64,000 nt of DNA. It comes from Azoarcus sp. KH32C (GTDB lineage: Bacteria > Pseudomonadota > Gammaproteobacteria > Burkholderiales > Rhodocyclaceae). A program made the position numbers and the translations under genes. Under the pieces are notes generated by a model, which saw only the letters and a program-made list of their open reading frames with translations, had not been told where the DNA came from and did not search any database. Location: assembly GCF_000349945.1 (NCBI RefSeq), contig NC_020516.1, positions 1,302,001 to 1,366,000 of the forward strand, read 5' to 3'. Positions 51,848-60,737 of this stretch are shown here, in pieces. Numbering within the stretch: position 1 is the stretch's first letter; each line of letters opens with the position of its first letter.

Positions 51848-53899
51848 TTACTGAGCCGTGCTGCGATTCGCATGCGCCTTCATGAGGCGTTGCTGCACGT
51901 CGCCGGGTGCAGACTCATAGCCGGCGGCGGTGAGGGCGAATTCGCTTTCGCCCGCGCAGATCGCCTTCAGGCGCGCCTCGAAGCCTTCCATCTCGGCGAG
52001 CGGCACGGTCGCAGTCATCAGCGTCCAGCCGTTTCCGGCGCCTTCGGTGCTTGTCAGGTGACCACGCCGGCCCGCGAATTCGGCGCTGATGTCGCCGAAA
52101 TGACTGTCCGCGACTTTCACCGCCACGGTGAGCAGCGGTTCGAGGATGACGGGCCGGGCTTCGAGCAAGGCTTGCAGCGTCGCATGGCGACCGGCGGTGA
52201 CGAAAGAGACCTCGTTCGAATCGACTGCGTGGCTCTTGCCGTCGACGAGCACGACGCGCACGTCCTGCACTGGAAAGCCCGCGAGCGCCCCTTCGGCCAG
52301 TGCCTGGCGCACGCCTTTTTCGACCGCCGGCAGAAAGTTGGTCGGAATCGTGCCGCCCTTGACCTCGTTGCCGAGCTCGATGCCCGAGCCGCGCGGCAGT
52401 GATTCGACGCGCAGCGCCACTTCGCCGAACTGACCGGCGCCTCCGCTCTGCTTCTTGTGGCGGTAGCGCGATTCGGCCTTCCCGGCGATGGTTTCACGGT
52501 AGGGCACGGAGGGGGTGGCGGTGTCGAGCTGGAGATTCCAGCGGCTTCGCAATTGCTCGAGGACGATCTTCAGGTGCAGTTCGCCGAGCCCGCGCACGAC
52601 GGTTTGGCGGGCCTGCGCGTCGAAGCCGACTTCGATGCAGGGGTCTTCGTCGGTGAGGCGAGTCAGCGCTTCGGCGAGCTTCTGCTCATCGCCGTGCTTC
52701 TGCGTGATCAGCGCGAGGCCGAAGACCGGCTGCGGGTAGCGGGACGGTGCGAGATGGTAGGCGTCCTCGTCGTGGGAATCGTGGAGCACGGCGTCCGGGT
52801 GGATGTCGTCGACGCGCGCGACGGCGCAGATGTCCCCCGGCACGCCGAGCGGGGTCTCGACCTGATTCTTGCCCTGCAGGCGCAGCAGATGCGAGACCTT
52901 GAAGCTCTTGCGGGCGTCGCCGATGTAGAGCTGGGTGTTGGGCGTGATGCTGCCCTGGTGAATGCGGAAGAGGCCCATCTTGCCCCGGTAGGGGTCATTG
53001 GCGACTTGGAAGACGTGGGCGATGACGTGGCGCGACGGATCGGGCGCGACCTCGACCGGTTCGGCGGTGCTGCCCTGGCCTCTCAGGAACTTGGGCGGAT
53101 TGCCTTCAGTGGGGTCGGGCATCAGGCGGCCGAGGATGTCGAGGAGCTCGCGCACGCCCGCGCCGGTGCGGGCCGACACGAAGCAGACCGGGATCAGGTG
53201 GCCTTCGCGAAGGGCCTTTTCGAACGGTGCGTGGAGTTGCTCGGGATCGAGCGATTCGCCCTGCTCGAGGTAGCTTGCCATCAGCTCTTCGTCGAGTTCG
53301 ACGACCTGGTCGACGATGGCGTCGTGGGCGCCCGAGACCGACGAGAACGCGGGGGCTTGCGCGGTGTCCGGCGTGAAAAAGCAGTCGATGACGCGGTCGC
53401 CGCCGGCGGCGGGCAGGTTGATCGGCAGGCATTCGCGGCCGAAGGTCGCGCAGAGTTGCTCCATCAGTGCGCCGAGCTCGGCCGGGGAGGCCGCGTCGAT
53501 CTTCGAGACGACGATCAGGCGACATTTGTCGGCCGCGCCTTCCATCATCCGGCGGGTGCCGCTTTCGATGCCGGCCGCGGCGCTGACGAGCACGGCGGCG
53601 GTTTCGACGGCCGGCAGGGCCGTGAGCGCGCGGCCGGCGAGGTCGGGCAGTCCGGGGGTGTCGAGAAGATTGACCCAGTGGCCGGCCCACTCGAGGTGCG
53701 CGAGCGAGGTCGCGAGCGAGTGGCCCATGGCCTTTTCCTGAGGATCGAAGTCGGACACAGTGTCGCCCCGTTCGATCGTGCCGGCGGCGCCGATCGCGCC
53801 GGATGCGACGAGCAGGGCTTCGAGCAGGGTCGTCTTGCCGCAACCGGCATGGCCGAGCAGGGCAAGGTTGCGGATGTCGTGCACCGAGGTGGGTGTCAT
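51848..53899 (-). CDS. Elongation factor G-like GTPase (paralogue)
   Basis: The 683-residue protein has the EF-G domain order: GTPase (P-loop GHAGCGKTT residues 16-24, DTPGLPD around 80-86), domain II, and domains III-V (YRHKKQSGGAGQFGEV and DSHFGDISAEFAGRRGHL). It is closer to the EF-G-like paralogue group than to FusA. The G4 motif is SKID (residues 132-135) instead of NKxD. It may act in ribosome rescue or stress translation, or not act on translation at all. It sits in a transporter operon. Confidence 0.88.
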   Translation of the reverse strand: MTPTSVHDIRNLALLGHAGCGKTTLLEALLVASGAIGAAGTIERGDTVSDFDPQEKAMGHSLATSLAHLEWAGHWVNLLDTPGLPDLAGRALTALPAVETAAVLVSAAAGIESGTRRMMEGAADKCRLIVVSKIDAASPAELGALMEQLCATFGRECLPINLPAAGGDRVIDCFFTPDTAQAPAFSSVSGAHDAIVDQVVELDEELMASYLEQGESLDPEQLHAPFEKALREGHLIPVCFVSARTGAGVRELLDILGRLMPDPTEGNPPKFLRGQGSTAEPVEVAPDPSRHVIAHVFQVANDPYRGKMGLFRIHQGSITPNTQLYIGDARKSFKVSHLLRLQGKNQVETPLGVPGDICAVARVDDIHPDAVLHDSHDEDAYHLAPSRYPQPVFGLALITQKHGDEQKLAEALTRLTDEDPCIEVGFDAQARQTVVRGLGELHLKIVLEQLRSRWNLQLDTATPSVPYRETIAGKAESRYRHKKQSGGAGQFGEVALRVESLPRGSGIELGNEVKGGTIPTNFLPAVEKGVRQALAEGALAGFPVQDVRVVLVDGKSHAVDSNEVSFVTAGRHATLQALLEARPVILEPLLTVAVKVADSHFGDISAEFAGRRGHLTSTEGAGNGWTLMTATVPLAEMEGFEARLKAICAGESEFALTAAGYESAPGDVQQRLMKAHANRSTAQ

Positions 53900-53946
53900 G
53901 TCGCTTCCTCCCGAGGTTGTTGGGTGGAAGTTTCCACCTGTCCTAG

Positions 53947-53988
53947 CGACTGCGCAACGGTTTTGCAGCGGTTACCGTTGCGCAGTCG
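53947..53988. repeat. Long perfect inverted repeat between the transporter and EF-G-like genes
   Basis: Arms of 15 bases (CGACTGCGCAACGGT and its exact complement) are separated by a 12-base loop. The hairpin begins three bases after the transporter stop and ends 48 bases before the EF-G-like start. No T run follows, so it is not a standard terminator. It may stabilise upstream mRNA or modulate downstream expression. Confidence 0.75.
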
Positions 53989-53990
53989 TG

Positions 53991-55616
53991 TCAGGCACTG
54001 CGCAGGCCCAGGATGCGTGTGAGCGCAATCGCTGCCAGCGGCACGGCCAGCGTCAGCACCAGCACGACAAGGAGGAGTTCGCCGAGCTGCGAGTAGTCGG
54101 CCGGAACCGTCACCGCGCCGGTCGCGGAGTCGCGCACTTCGCGGCTGATGACGTAGATTTCGTTGAGGTATTTGGTGCCGAGCTGCGCCGCCGACAGCGC
54201 GAGGTTCGTGAACGAGGCCATCACCGCGAAGTAGGTCGCCTTCAGGTGCGGGGGCGCGGAGTTCGCGATCCACGCGAGCATCGGCACCATCGAGACCTGG
54301 CCCAACGGGGATTCGAGCGCGGTGTTGGCGATCGCGATGAAGCGGGCGTCGACCACGCCGCCGGTCAGCGCGGCCGTCCATTCGTGCAGTCCGTGGTACA
54401 TCCCGACCAGCGGCAGCGACAGCAGGGTGCCGGTGACGGTGAGGAAGATGACAATCTGTGCGATCGACTTTTCGGCCATGAAGCGCCGGAACAGGAACAG
54501 GCCGGCGAGTGTGAGGATGCTGGTGATGAGGTCGAGGCGCGACAGGAAGCCCTGGTCGAAGCCGAGGACGTCGATCATCCACCAGCTCGCGCCCGCCCCC
54601 GGGCCCGGCATCGCACGGAAGACGAAGATCACAATGATGGTGCCGAGCAGCGTGCGGCGCGATGCATCGTCCAGCTCGCGCACGAGCCGCAGGATCATGA
54701 AGCCGATCACCGCGAAGGAGCAAGCGAAGATCAGCTCCTCCCCGTATTCGAGGCCGGACAGACCGGTCGCGATGGTGAGGGCAACGAAGGCCGCACTGCC
54801 GCCGAGGATCGTCCAGTTCGGAGCGGCCTTTTCTTCCGGCTCGTGGACCAGTTTCCGGATCGAATCCGCGTCGTGCCCGAGGCGGGCGAGCCGGTGGGCT
54901 TCACGCCGCTTGAGCAGGCCGCCGAGCATGACGCCGCTGACCGACAGCACGGGAATGATCAGCGCGAGCTCGTAGATACGCAGGTAGATCGCGATCTTCT
55001 GCGCTTCTGGCAGGCTTTCCGCTCCGGCGAACATGATGACGTTGGCGAGCGAAACGAGCACGGTGCCGCCGATGATCGCGACGCGCCCGAGCATCTGCAT
55101 CGTCGTGTGCATCAGGCGCACTGTTTCGGCAGGGTAGGGCGCGCCCTGGGCGTCGAGCCGCGGCACCGCCTCGACCGTCATCGCGTCGGCCACCGCGTCT
55201 TGCATCACATAGCCGACCGGCGCGAGCAGCGTCGACAGTACGAACCAGGCCTCGGCGGGCATGAAGCGCCGCATGTCGTCCGGATGGCCGATGAGACCGA
55301 TCATGATCATGAGGCTCGCGGCGATCAGGATCGCGCCGAGATACACGAGGCCTGCCTTGTGCCGCCACAGCAGGTCGACGAGATGGCCGATCGGCATCTT
55401 CAGCGCCCACGGGATGCCGGCCCAGAATCCGAGACCCGCGAGGAAGGCGGCCGAGAGCCCGAGGTAGTCCTTGACGAAGAAAGTCCCGACGATGCCGGTC
55501 AGGCCGGATACCCCTGCCGCGACGTAGACCATCAGCGGCGGCAGGTAGGAGAGCCGCATTTCGCGGCCGAGTTCGAGGATGTTGCGGTCGAACCAGCGGA
55601 GCAGCGATTTGAACAA
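53991..55616 (-). CDS. Membrane transporter, BT1/folate-biopterin-like MFS family
   Basis: The 541-residue protein has about twelve membrane helices. The YLGLSAAFLAGLGFWAGIPWALKMPIG segment resembles the folate-biopterin (BT1) transporter family within MFS. The start codon is TTG, with only a weak ribosome site. It lies 39 bases after lrgB and may be co-transcribed with lrgAB. Folate is a guess from family similarity; another pteridine or metabolite is possible. Confidence 0.68.
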   Translation of the reverse strand: MFKSLLRWFDRNILELGREMRLSYLPPLMVYVAAGVSGLTGIVGTFFVKDYLGLSAAFLAGLGFWAGIPWALKMPIGHLVDLLWRHKAGLVYLGAILIAASLMIMIGLIGHPDDMRRFMPAEAWFVLSTLLAPVGYVMQDAVADAMTVEAVPRLDAQGAPYPAETVRLMHTTMQMLGRVAIIGGTVLVSLANVIMFAGAESLPEAQKIAIYLRIYELALIIPVLSVSGVMLGGLLKRREAHRLARLGHDADSIRKLVHEPEEKAAPNWTILGGSAAFVALTIATGLSGLEYGEELIFACSFAVIGFMILRLVRELDDASRRTLLGTIIVIFVFRAMPGPGAGASWWMIDVLGFDQGFLSRLDLITSILTLAGLFLFRRFMAEKSIAQIVIFLTVTGTLLSLPLVGMYHGLHEWTAALTGGVVDARFIAIANTALESPLGQVSMVPMLAWIANSAPPHLKATYFAVMASFTNLALSAAQLGTKYLNEIYVISREVRDSATGAVTVPADYSQLGELLLVVLVLTLAVPLAAIALTRILGLRSA

Positions 55617-55655
55617 GTCGGAGTTCCAGTCGAGGTTGTGAAGGAAGGGGGGGGC

Positions 55656-56387
55656 TCAGCTGAAGAGGCGCCCGAGCCAGGGCAGGATCCACGGCAGCGA
55701 GGCGGCGGTCAGCAGGCCGTTGAGGCCCATGGCGAGCGCCGCGAAGGCGCCGCATTGTTCGCTGACCTGGAAGGCGCGTGCGGTGCCGATGCCGTGGGAG
55801 GCGATGCCGATCGCGAAGCCGCGTACCGCGTGATCCTCGATGCGTAGCAGGCGGTAGACGTAACGTGCGCCGACCGCGCCGAGGATACCGGTGCTCATGA
55901 CGAGGACCGCGGTCAATGAAGGCAGCCCGCCGAGGCGTTCGGCGACCGCCATCGCGATCGGCATCGTCACGCTCTTCAGCGCCATCGACATCACCGACTC
56001 GTGGCTCGCGCCGAGCAGTGCCGCGATGCCGACGGCGGACAGCGCGGCGGTCAGTGAGCCGACGGCGAGCGTGACGAGCAGGGGCAGCAGCATGCTGCGC
56101 AGGCGCTGCCACTGGGCATAGAGCGGAATCGCCAGCGCGACCGTCGCGGGGCCGAGCAGGAAGTGGACGAACTGCGCGCCGTCGAAATAGGTCTGGTAGG
56201 GCGTATCGGTGAGCGTGAGCACGACGACGAGGGCGGCGACCGCGAGCATCACCGGATTACACAGCGGATGGTAATTCGCTCGACGGTACAGCCACAGCGC
56301 GCCCTGGTAGGCGAGCAGCGTCAGTGTCAGGCCGAGCAGCGGCGTGGTCGACAGATAGACCCAGATTTCTCCCAGTGCCGGCTTCAT
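55656..56387 (-). CDS. lrgB: LrgB/CidB-family membrane protein
   Basis: The 243-residue protein has about seven membrane helices. FLLGPATVALAIPLYAQWQRL and IGIASHGIGTARAFQ are the family signatures. LrgB-type proteins with LrgA form antiholin-like or small-metabolite transport pairs. The gene overlaps lrgA by four bases (ATGA). Confidence 0.88.
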   Translation of the reverse strand: MKPALGEIWVYLSTTPLLGLTLTLLAYQGALWLYRRANYHPLCNPVMLAVAALVVVLTLTDTPYQTYFDGAQFVHFLLGPATVALAIPLYAQWQRLRSMLLPLLVTLAVGSLTAALSAVGIAALLGASHESVMSMALKSVTMPIAMAVAERLGGLPSLTAVLVMSTGILGAVGARYVYRLLRIEDHAVRGFAIGIASHGIGTARAFQVSEQCGAFAALAMGLNGLLTAASLPWILPWLGRLFS

Positions 56388-56743
56388 TGGGAGGCTCCGT
56401 CATGGCCGTTACGGTGGGACAGGGCTTTCAGCAGCAGGGCCGATACGGCGATCGACAGCAGAGTGCTGAGCACCAGGGCGACCGTGAGCGGCAGCCACTC
56501 GTCGGCGAGACGTCGGAAATGGAGCATCACGCCCGTGCCGGCGGGAATGAAGAGCAAGGACAGATGCTGAAGGATTCCGCTCGCCGTGTTGCGCAGCGGT
56601 TCGCTCGGTCCCTGGCGCAGAACCAGTGTGGCAAACAGCAGACCCATGCCGATCACCGGCCCGGGAACGGGCAGGCCCAAGCCGCGGGCAATCACTTCGC
56701 CGATGAGCTGGAATACGAGGAGCTGGGTGAGGGCGCCGATCAT
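56384..56743 (-). CDS. lrgA: LrgA/CidA-family membrane protein
   Basis: The 119-residue protein has four hydrophobic helices. QLIGEVIARGLGLPVPGPVIGMGLLF is the conserved first part. It pairs with LrgB, encoded downstream. The start at 56743 removes an implausible 46-residue upstream extension. Activity may be holin-like or metabolite transport; the sequence does not decide. Confidence 0.86.
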   Translation of the reverse strand: MIGALTQLLVFQLIGEVIARGLGLPVPGPVIGMGLLFATLVLRQGPSEPLRNTASGILQHLSLLFIPAGTGVMLHFRRLADEWLPLTVALVLSTLLSIAVSALLLKALSHRNGHDGASQ

Positions 56744-57048
56744 GGAAACCTCGTTTGACAGTCTGGCAGGAGGGCCCGACATTCTATGCGCAGGCCCGGC
56801 CGGCAGGCCACGTGGAGCGCCATGGGCTGTTTGCCCGATCCGGGCGATGTTGCGACGCAGCGTAACGCCTTTCTGGTTCAATACGGTAGGATTTCACGCT
56901 TTTCCGGAGAGCCTCCACGACCAGTGGGGGAATTCGCGCAATAATCCCAACGATATATGCCTGTCCGATTGCCGCCTGGCGGCGTCGGGGCTCCGTCTGA
57001 CGCAGCGGGCCGGGACGCCGGCTCGCCGACCCTGATAGCTTCGCCGCA
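56744..57048. other. Intergenic region between lrgA and the TonB receptor
   Basis: The 305 bases include possible promoters in both directions. I looked for a cobalamin riboswitch or Fur-like box before the receptor and found none. No gene is visible. Confidence 0.6.
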
Positions 57049-59127
57049 ATGGCCGTTAAGATTCGATCCCTGCTAATTCTTGCCGCGGCTGCCGGCTCCG
57101 CCTTCGCGCAGGAGTCGGATTCCCAGGTGGCCCTGTCGCACGACGGCTATTTCGAAGATCTGCCGATCGTGCTGTCGGTGTCGCGTCTCGCCCAGCCGCT
57201 GCAGGACGCCCCGGGATCGGTGACGGTGATCGACGCCCAGACGATCCGCACTTCGGGCGCGCGCGACCTTGCCGAACTGTTGCGCATGGTTCCCGGATTC
57301 CTCGTCGCGCATTCGTTCAGCGGCGCGCCGATCGCGGTCTATCACGGGATGACCGACGAGAACCCGCGCGGCCTGCAGATCCTGATCGACGGCCGCTCGC
57401 AGTACAGTCCGCTGTTCTTCGGTGGCGTCGCGTGGAACCTGATCGACGTCTCGCTCGATGAGATCGCGCGCATCGAGGTGATCCGCGGCTCCAATTCCGC
57501 CGCCTACGGTTCGAACGCCTTTCTCGGCGTCGTGAACATCGTCACCTTCAACGCGGCCGAGACGCAGGGCGTCCGGGTGCGCGTCGCGCAGGGCAACGAC
57601 GGCATCCAGGAGCGCGGTGCGCGCGTCGGAATGCGGGTCGGAGACGCCTCCGTACGCCTTTCCGCCGAAACGCAGCGCGACAACGGCGTGCTCGACTATC
57701 ACGACGGCCGACGCAACCAGCGCGTCAATCTGCGCGCCGACGTTCCGCTGGGGATGGCCGACGAGTTGCAGATCCTTGCCGGCAACACGCAATTGCGGCT
57801 GCAGACCGGTTATGCGGATACCCCGACCAATCCCTTCCGCGAGTTCAGCGCGAGCAAGGACTTCGTCTCGTTCGCCTGGACGCGCAGTGCAGCGGACGGC
57901 AGCGGTGTTTCGCTGCGCTATACGCGCACCAACGAGCTCTACGACGATGCGTTCGTCGCGAGATCGGGCGCCTTGACGCTGCCCATCGATTACCACACGA
58001 GCTCGGTGCGCGACGAGGCGGAGTTCCAGCACACGCTGTTGCCGACCGACGAAACGCGTCTTGTGTGGGGGGCCGGCGTGCGCTACGACGCAGTGCGGGG
58101 GCAGCAGTACTACAACACCCGGGACGCCGTGCGGCAGGACGTGAATCGTCTCTTCGGCAACCTCGAATGGCGTCCGTCCCGCGAGTGGACGACCAACGTC
58201 GGCTTGACGTGGGAAGACGACTCGCTGTCGGACACCTCGCTGGCGCCGAGGCTCGCGGTCAACTACCACTTGTCGCCGCGCCAGACCTTGCGCGCAGGCA
58301 TTTCGCGCGCGCAGCGCATTCCCTCGCTGACGGAGTCGCGTTCGCAGGAGTACTTCGGGGCGTTCGATACGGCACGGCTGAGGCTGCCTTACGGCGTACG
58401 GCCGCTCGACATCGGTTTCGACGCCAGCGGCGATCTCGAGAAGGAGGTCGTCGACGTGCAGGAGATCGGTTACCTGGGCGACTTCCACGAGCAGGGGCTG
58501 TTCCTCGACGTGCGCGCCTTCCGCGAAAAGGTCAGCGGACGCATCGTGCCGGTCGTGCTGTCGCTGCAGCCGCCGAACTGCGAGGTGCTGGCGCTGCTGA
58601 CGAGGAAGTGCGGCAATTACACGGACTTCATCAACGGGCAGGATCTGGTGATCCGCGGGATCGAATACCAGGCGCGCTGGCGGCCGCGGCCCAGTACGGA
58701 GTTCACGGTAAACCAGGCGTTTACGTCGATCGACTCCGAGGCGAGTGCCGCCCTCTTTGCCAACAGCCGGCGGATGGCGATTGCAGTGGAGCGCCATATG
58801 GACAACTCCGCGCCGGAAGCGGCGACGATGCTGCGCTGGGTCGAGCAGCTGCCGTCCGGCGGGGTAGTGTCGCTCACGTATTACCGTTACGGGCGCTTCC
58901 AGTGGACGCGGGGTTCGGCCGTCGATGCCTTCCATCGCACCGATCTGCGTCTGGCACAACCGTTCCGGATGGGGGCGACCCGCGGCGAAGTTTCCATCAC
59001 GGCGCAGGGGCTGGACGGCAAGCACGCCGAGTTCCGCAGCCGCAATGCCGACCGGAACGGCGCTACCGCGGCTGCGCCGCAATACCTCGATCCAAGGGTC
59101 TGGCTGGGCTTCGTGCTGGAGCTTTGA
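57049..59127 (+). CDS. TonB-dependent outer-membrane receptor
   Basis: The 692-residue protein has a signal peptide (cut near AFAQE). A plug domain follows (residues about 35-165: SVTVIDAQTIRTSGARDLAELLRMVPGF, IEVIRGSNSAAYGSNAFLGVVNI), then a 22-strand barrel, ending WLGFVLEL. The plug is of the colicin-receptor type. The TonB box could be the segment near residues 36-44 (DLPIVLSVS). The ligand is unknown; no riboswitch or siderophore gene is next to it. Confidence 0.85.
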   Translation: MAVKIRSLLILAAAAGSAFAQESDSQVALSHDGYFEDLPIVLSVSRLAQPLQDAPGSVTVIDAQTIRTSGARDLAELLRMVPGFLVAHSFSGAPIAVYHGMTDENPRGLQILIDGRSQYSPLFFGGVAWNLIDVSLDEIARIEVIRGSNSAAYGSNAFLGVVNIVTFNAAETQGVRVRVAQGNDGIQERGARVGMRVGDASVRLSAETQRDNGVLDYHDGRRNQRVNLRADVPLGMADELQILAGNTQLRLQTGYADTPTNPFREFSASKDFVSFAWTRSAADGSGVSLRYTRTNELYDDAFVARSGALTLPIDYHTSSVRDEAEFQHTLLPTDETRLVWGAGVRYDAVRGQQYYNTRDAVRQDVNRLFGNLEWRPSREWTTNVGLTWEDDSLSDTSLAPRLAVNYHLSPRQTLRAGISRAQRIPSLTESRSQEYFGAFDTARLRLPYGVRPLDIGFDASGDLEKEVVDVQEIGYLGDFHEQGLFLDVRAFREKVSGRIVPVVLSLQPPNCEVLALLTRKCGNYTDFINGQDLVIRGIEYQARWRPRPSTEFTVNQAFTSIDSEASAALFANSRRMAIAVERHMDNSAPEAATMLRWVEQLPSGGVVSLTYYRYGRFQWTRGSAVDAFHRTDLRLAQPFRMGATRGEVSITAQGLDGKHAEFRSRNADRNGATAAAPQYLDPRVWLGFVLEL

Positions 59128-59144
59128 CCCGCCGGAGCCGGGAT

Positions 59145-60083
59145 TCAGGACAGCAGGACGTGGCCCGCCGCGCGCACCACGATGCCCACGGCGGCACCGA
59201 GTGCGGCCGGCTTCCAGACGCCCGCCACGCGTCGCCCCGCCGAGATCAGCACCGCGACGCCAGGGACGTCGAGCGGGTGGATCAGGAAGCCCGCGCTGCG
59301 GTTCAGCATGCCGATCGTCGCGCTGCCGTTCTTCAGCATCTCGTCCATTACGCCCATCATCGCGGTGCCGCCGCCGACGTATTTCGTCAGCGTCGGCAGG
59401 ATCAGGGCCGGATCGATGGCCACGGCGGTCAGCGCGGGCGCGAGAAAATGCGTGAGGAGACCGATGGCGCCGCTCGTGCGCAGGGCCTGCACGGCCACGA
59501 GCGCGAGCACTAGCATCGGAATCGCGCCGATGGCGATCTTGAACGCCTCCGCGCCGGCGCGGTTGATTACGTCGAGCACGCCCTTGGCGTCCTCCGCCAC
59601 GCGGTGATGCAGGGTCTCGTCGACCGGCCCTTCCTGGCTCGATAGCGTGCGGGCGAAGCCGTGGTAGGTCACCGCGGCGGCGATCAGTCCGCCGATGATC
59701 GAGAAGGCGAGGGTGGTGCCGAAATCGAGGCCCATCGCGATCATCGGAAAGCTGGTGTTCGCTTGCGCCATCGCCATCACCATCGCGAGGGTCGCCGCGA
59801 GATGGCGGTCCGAGGCGCCGCGCGTCTCCATCATCGTCAATGTCGCGACGGGGGCGGCGAAGCTGACGAAGTTGATCTGCAGTGCCGCGAAGACGCCCAG
59901 CCCGGTCAGGCCGGCCGGCTTCACGACCGGCGCGACGACGTGGACCAGGCGGTCGAGCACGCCCTTGGCTTCCAGCAGACGCATCAGCGACAGCATGACC
60001 ACCATCACCGGCAGCAACACGAAAAGCGCCAGTTCGACCGCCGAACGGCCGGCGCGCAGGATGATGTCGGTAAGGATGTCCAT
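59145..60083 (-). CDS. Nucleoside-recognition (Gate-domain) membrane protein
   Basis: The 312-residue protein has about eight membrane helices with two Gate/nucleoside-recognition repeats (MMETRGASDRHLAATLAMVMAMAQANTSFPMI). Such proteins occur in spore-maturation proteins and nucleoside transporters. This one is a free-standing proteobacterial form. The start at 60083 gives a clean first helix. It is convergent with the TonB receptor, 17 bases apart. Confidence 0.72.
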   Translation of the reverse strand: MDILTDIILRAGRSAVELALFVLLPVMVVMLSLMRLLEAKGVLDRLVHVVAPVVKPAGLTGLGVFAALQINFVSFAAPVATLTMMETRGASDRHLAATLAMVMAMAQANTSFPMIAMGLDFGTTLAFSIIGGLIAAAVTYHGFARTLSSQEGPVDETLHHRVAEDAKGVLDVINRAGAEAFKIAIGAIPMLVLALVAVQALRTSGAIGLLTHFLAPALTAVAIDPALILPTLTKYVGGGTAMMGVMDEMLKNGSATIGMLNRSAGFLIHPLDVPGVAVLISAGRRVAGVWKPAALGAAVGIVVRAAGHVLLS

Positions 60084-60232
60084 GCTGGAGGAATTTGAGA
60101 AGGATCGATGTTGCGGCGCGGCGGATGATACCAAGAGGTGGCTCACCTCTCTTAACTGAAGTTGTCCGCCGCTTGCGTTAGGCTCTATCGTTCGGCTTTG
60201 TGAATGGCATTCGGGACAAGCGGGAGGCGAGG

Positions 60233-60658
60233 ATGACGATGATCGAAACGGCGCGCGGCACGGTTCATGAGTGGCAGCGGGATCACATGGGCCACATCAA
60301 CGTGCGTGCCTACATGGAGTTCTTCGAGGAGGCGTGCTGGCAGTTCTACGCGATGCTCGGGCTGACGGCATCGCTGCTGCGCAGCGGCGTCCTGCATCTG
60401 GCCGCGGTGCAGCAGAACATCAGCTACCTCAAGGAGTTGTATCCGGGCGACACGATCGTCGTGCGCACCGCTGTGCTCGAGATGCGCGAGAAGGTGTTGC
60501 GCTTCCGGCACGAGCTATTCAACACCGAAACCGGGGAGGTCTGCTCGGTCTGCGAATTCACGGTCGTGTGCCTGAATCCCGAGACACGGCGCTCGCAGCC
60601 CTTTCCGGCCGAGGTCGCTGCGCGTGCACAGGCCTTCACGCAGACGACGGGCGGCTGA
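60233..60658 (+). CDS. Hotdog-fold acyl-CoA thioesterase
   Basis: The 141-residue protein has the 4HBT motif HMGHINVRAYMEFFEEACWQF, in which the aspartate of the DHMGH segment is catalytic. It probably hydrolyses an acyl-CoA. ATG 60233 is preceded by GGGAGG. It is monocistronic and convergent with glcB. Confidence 0.85.
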   Translation: MTMIETARGTVHEWQRDHMGHINVRAYMEFFEEACWQFYAMLGLTASLLRSGVLHLAAVQQNISYLKELYPGDTIVVRTAVLEMREKVLRFRHELFNTETGEVCSVCEFTVVCLNPETRRSQPFPAEVAARAQAFTQTTGG

Positions 60659-60670
60659 GCGACGATGAAG

Positions 60671-60699
60671 AAAAACGGCACCGCTTGCGCGGTGCCGTC
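60671..60699 (-). terminator. Terminator after glcB
   Basis: ACGGCACCGC and GCGGTGCCGT form a ten-base stem with a four-base loop. The minus strand ends in five T residues. It lies 39 bases after the glcB stop. Confidence 0.85.
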
Positions 60700-60737
60700 C
60701 TTAGGCTTGCTTACGCGGGTGGAATCCGCGGGTCCGT

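Noticed and set aside
56744..57048. Cobalamin riboswitch before the TonB receptor
   Set aside because: No B12-box-like conserved stretch could be found by eye.
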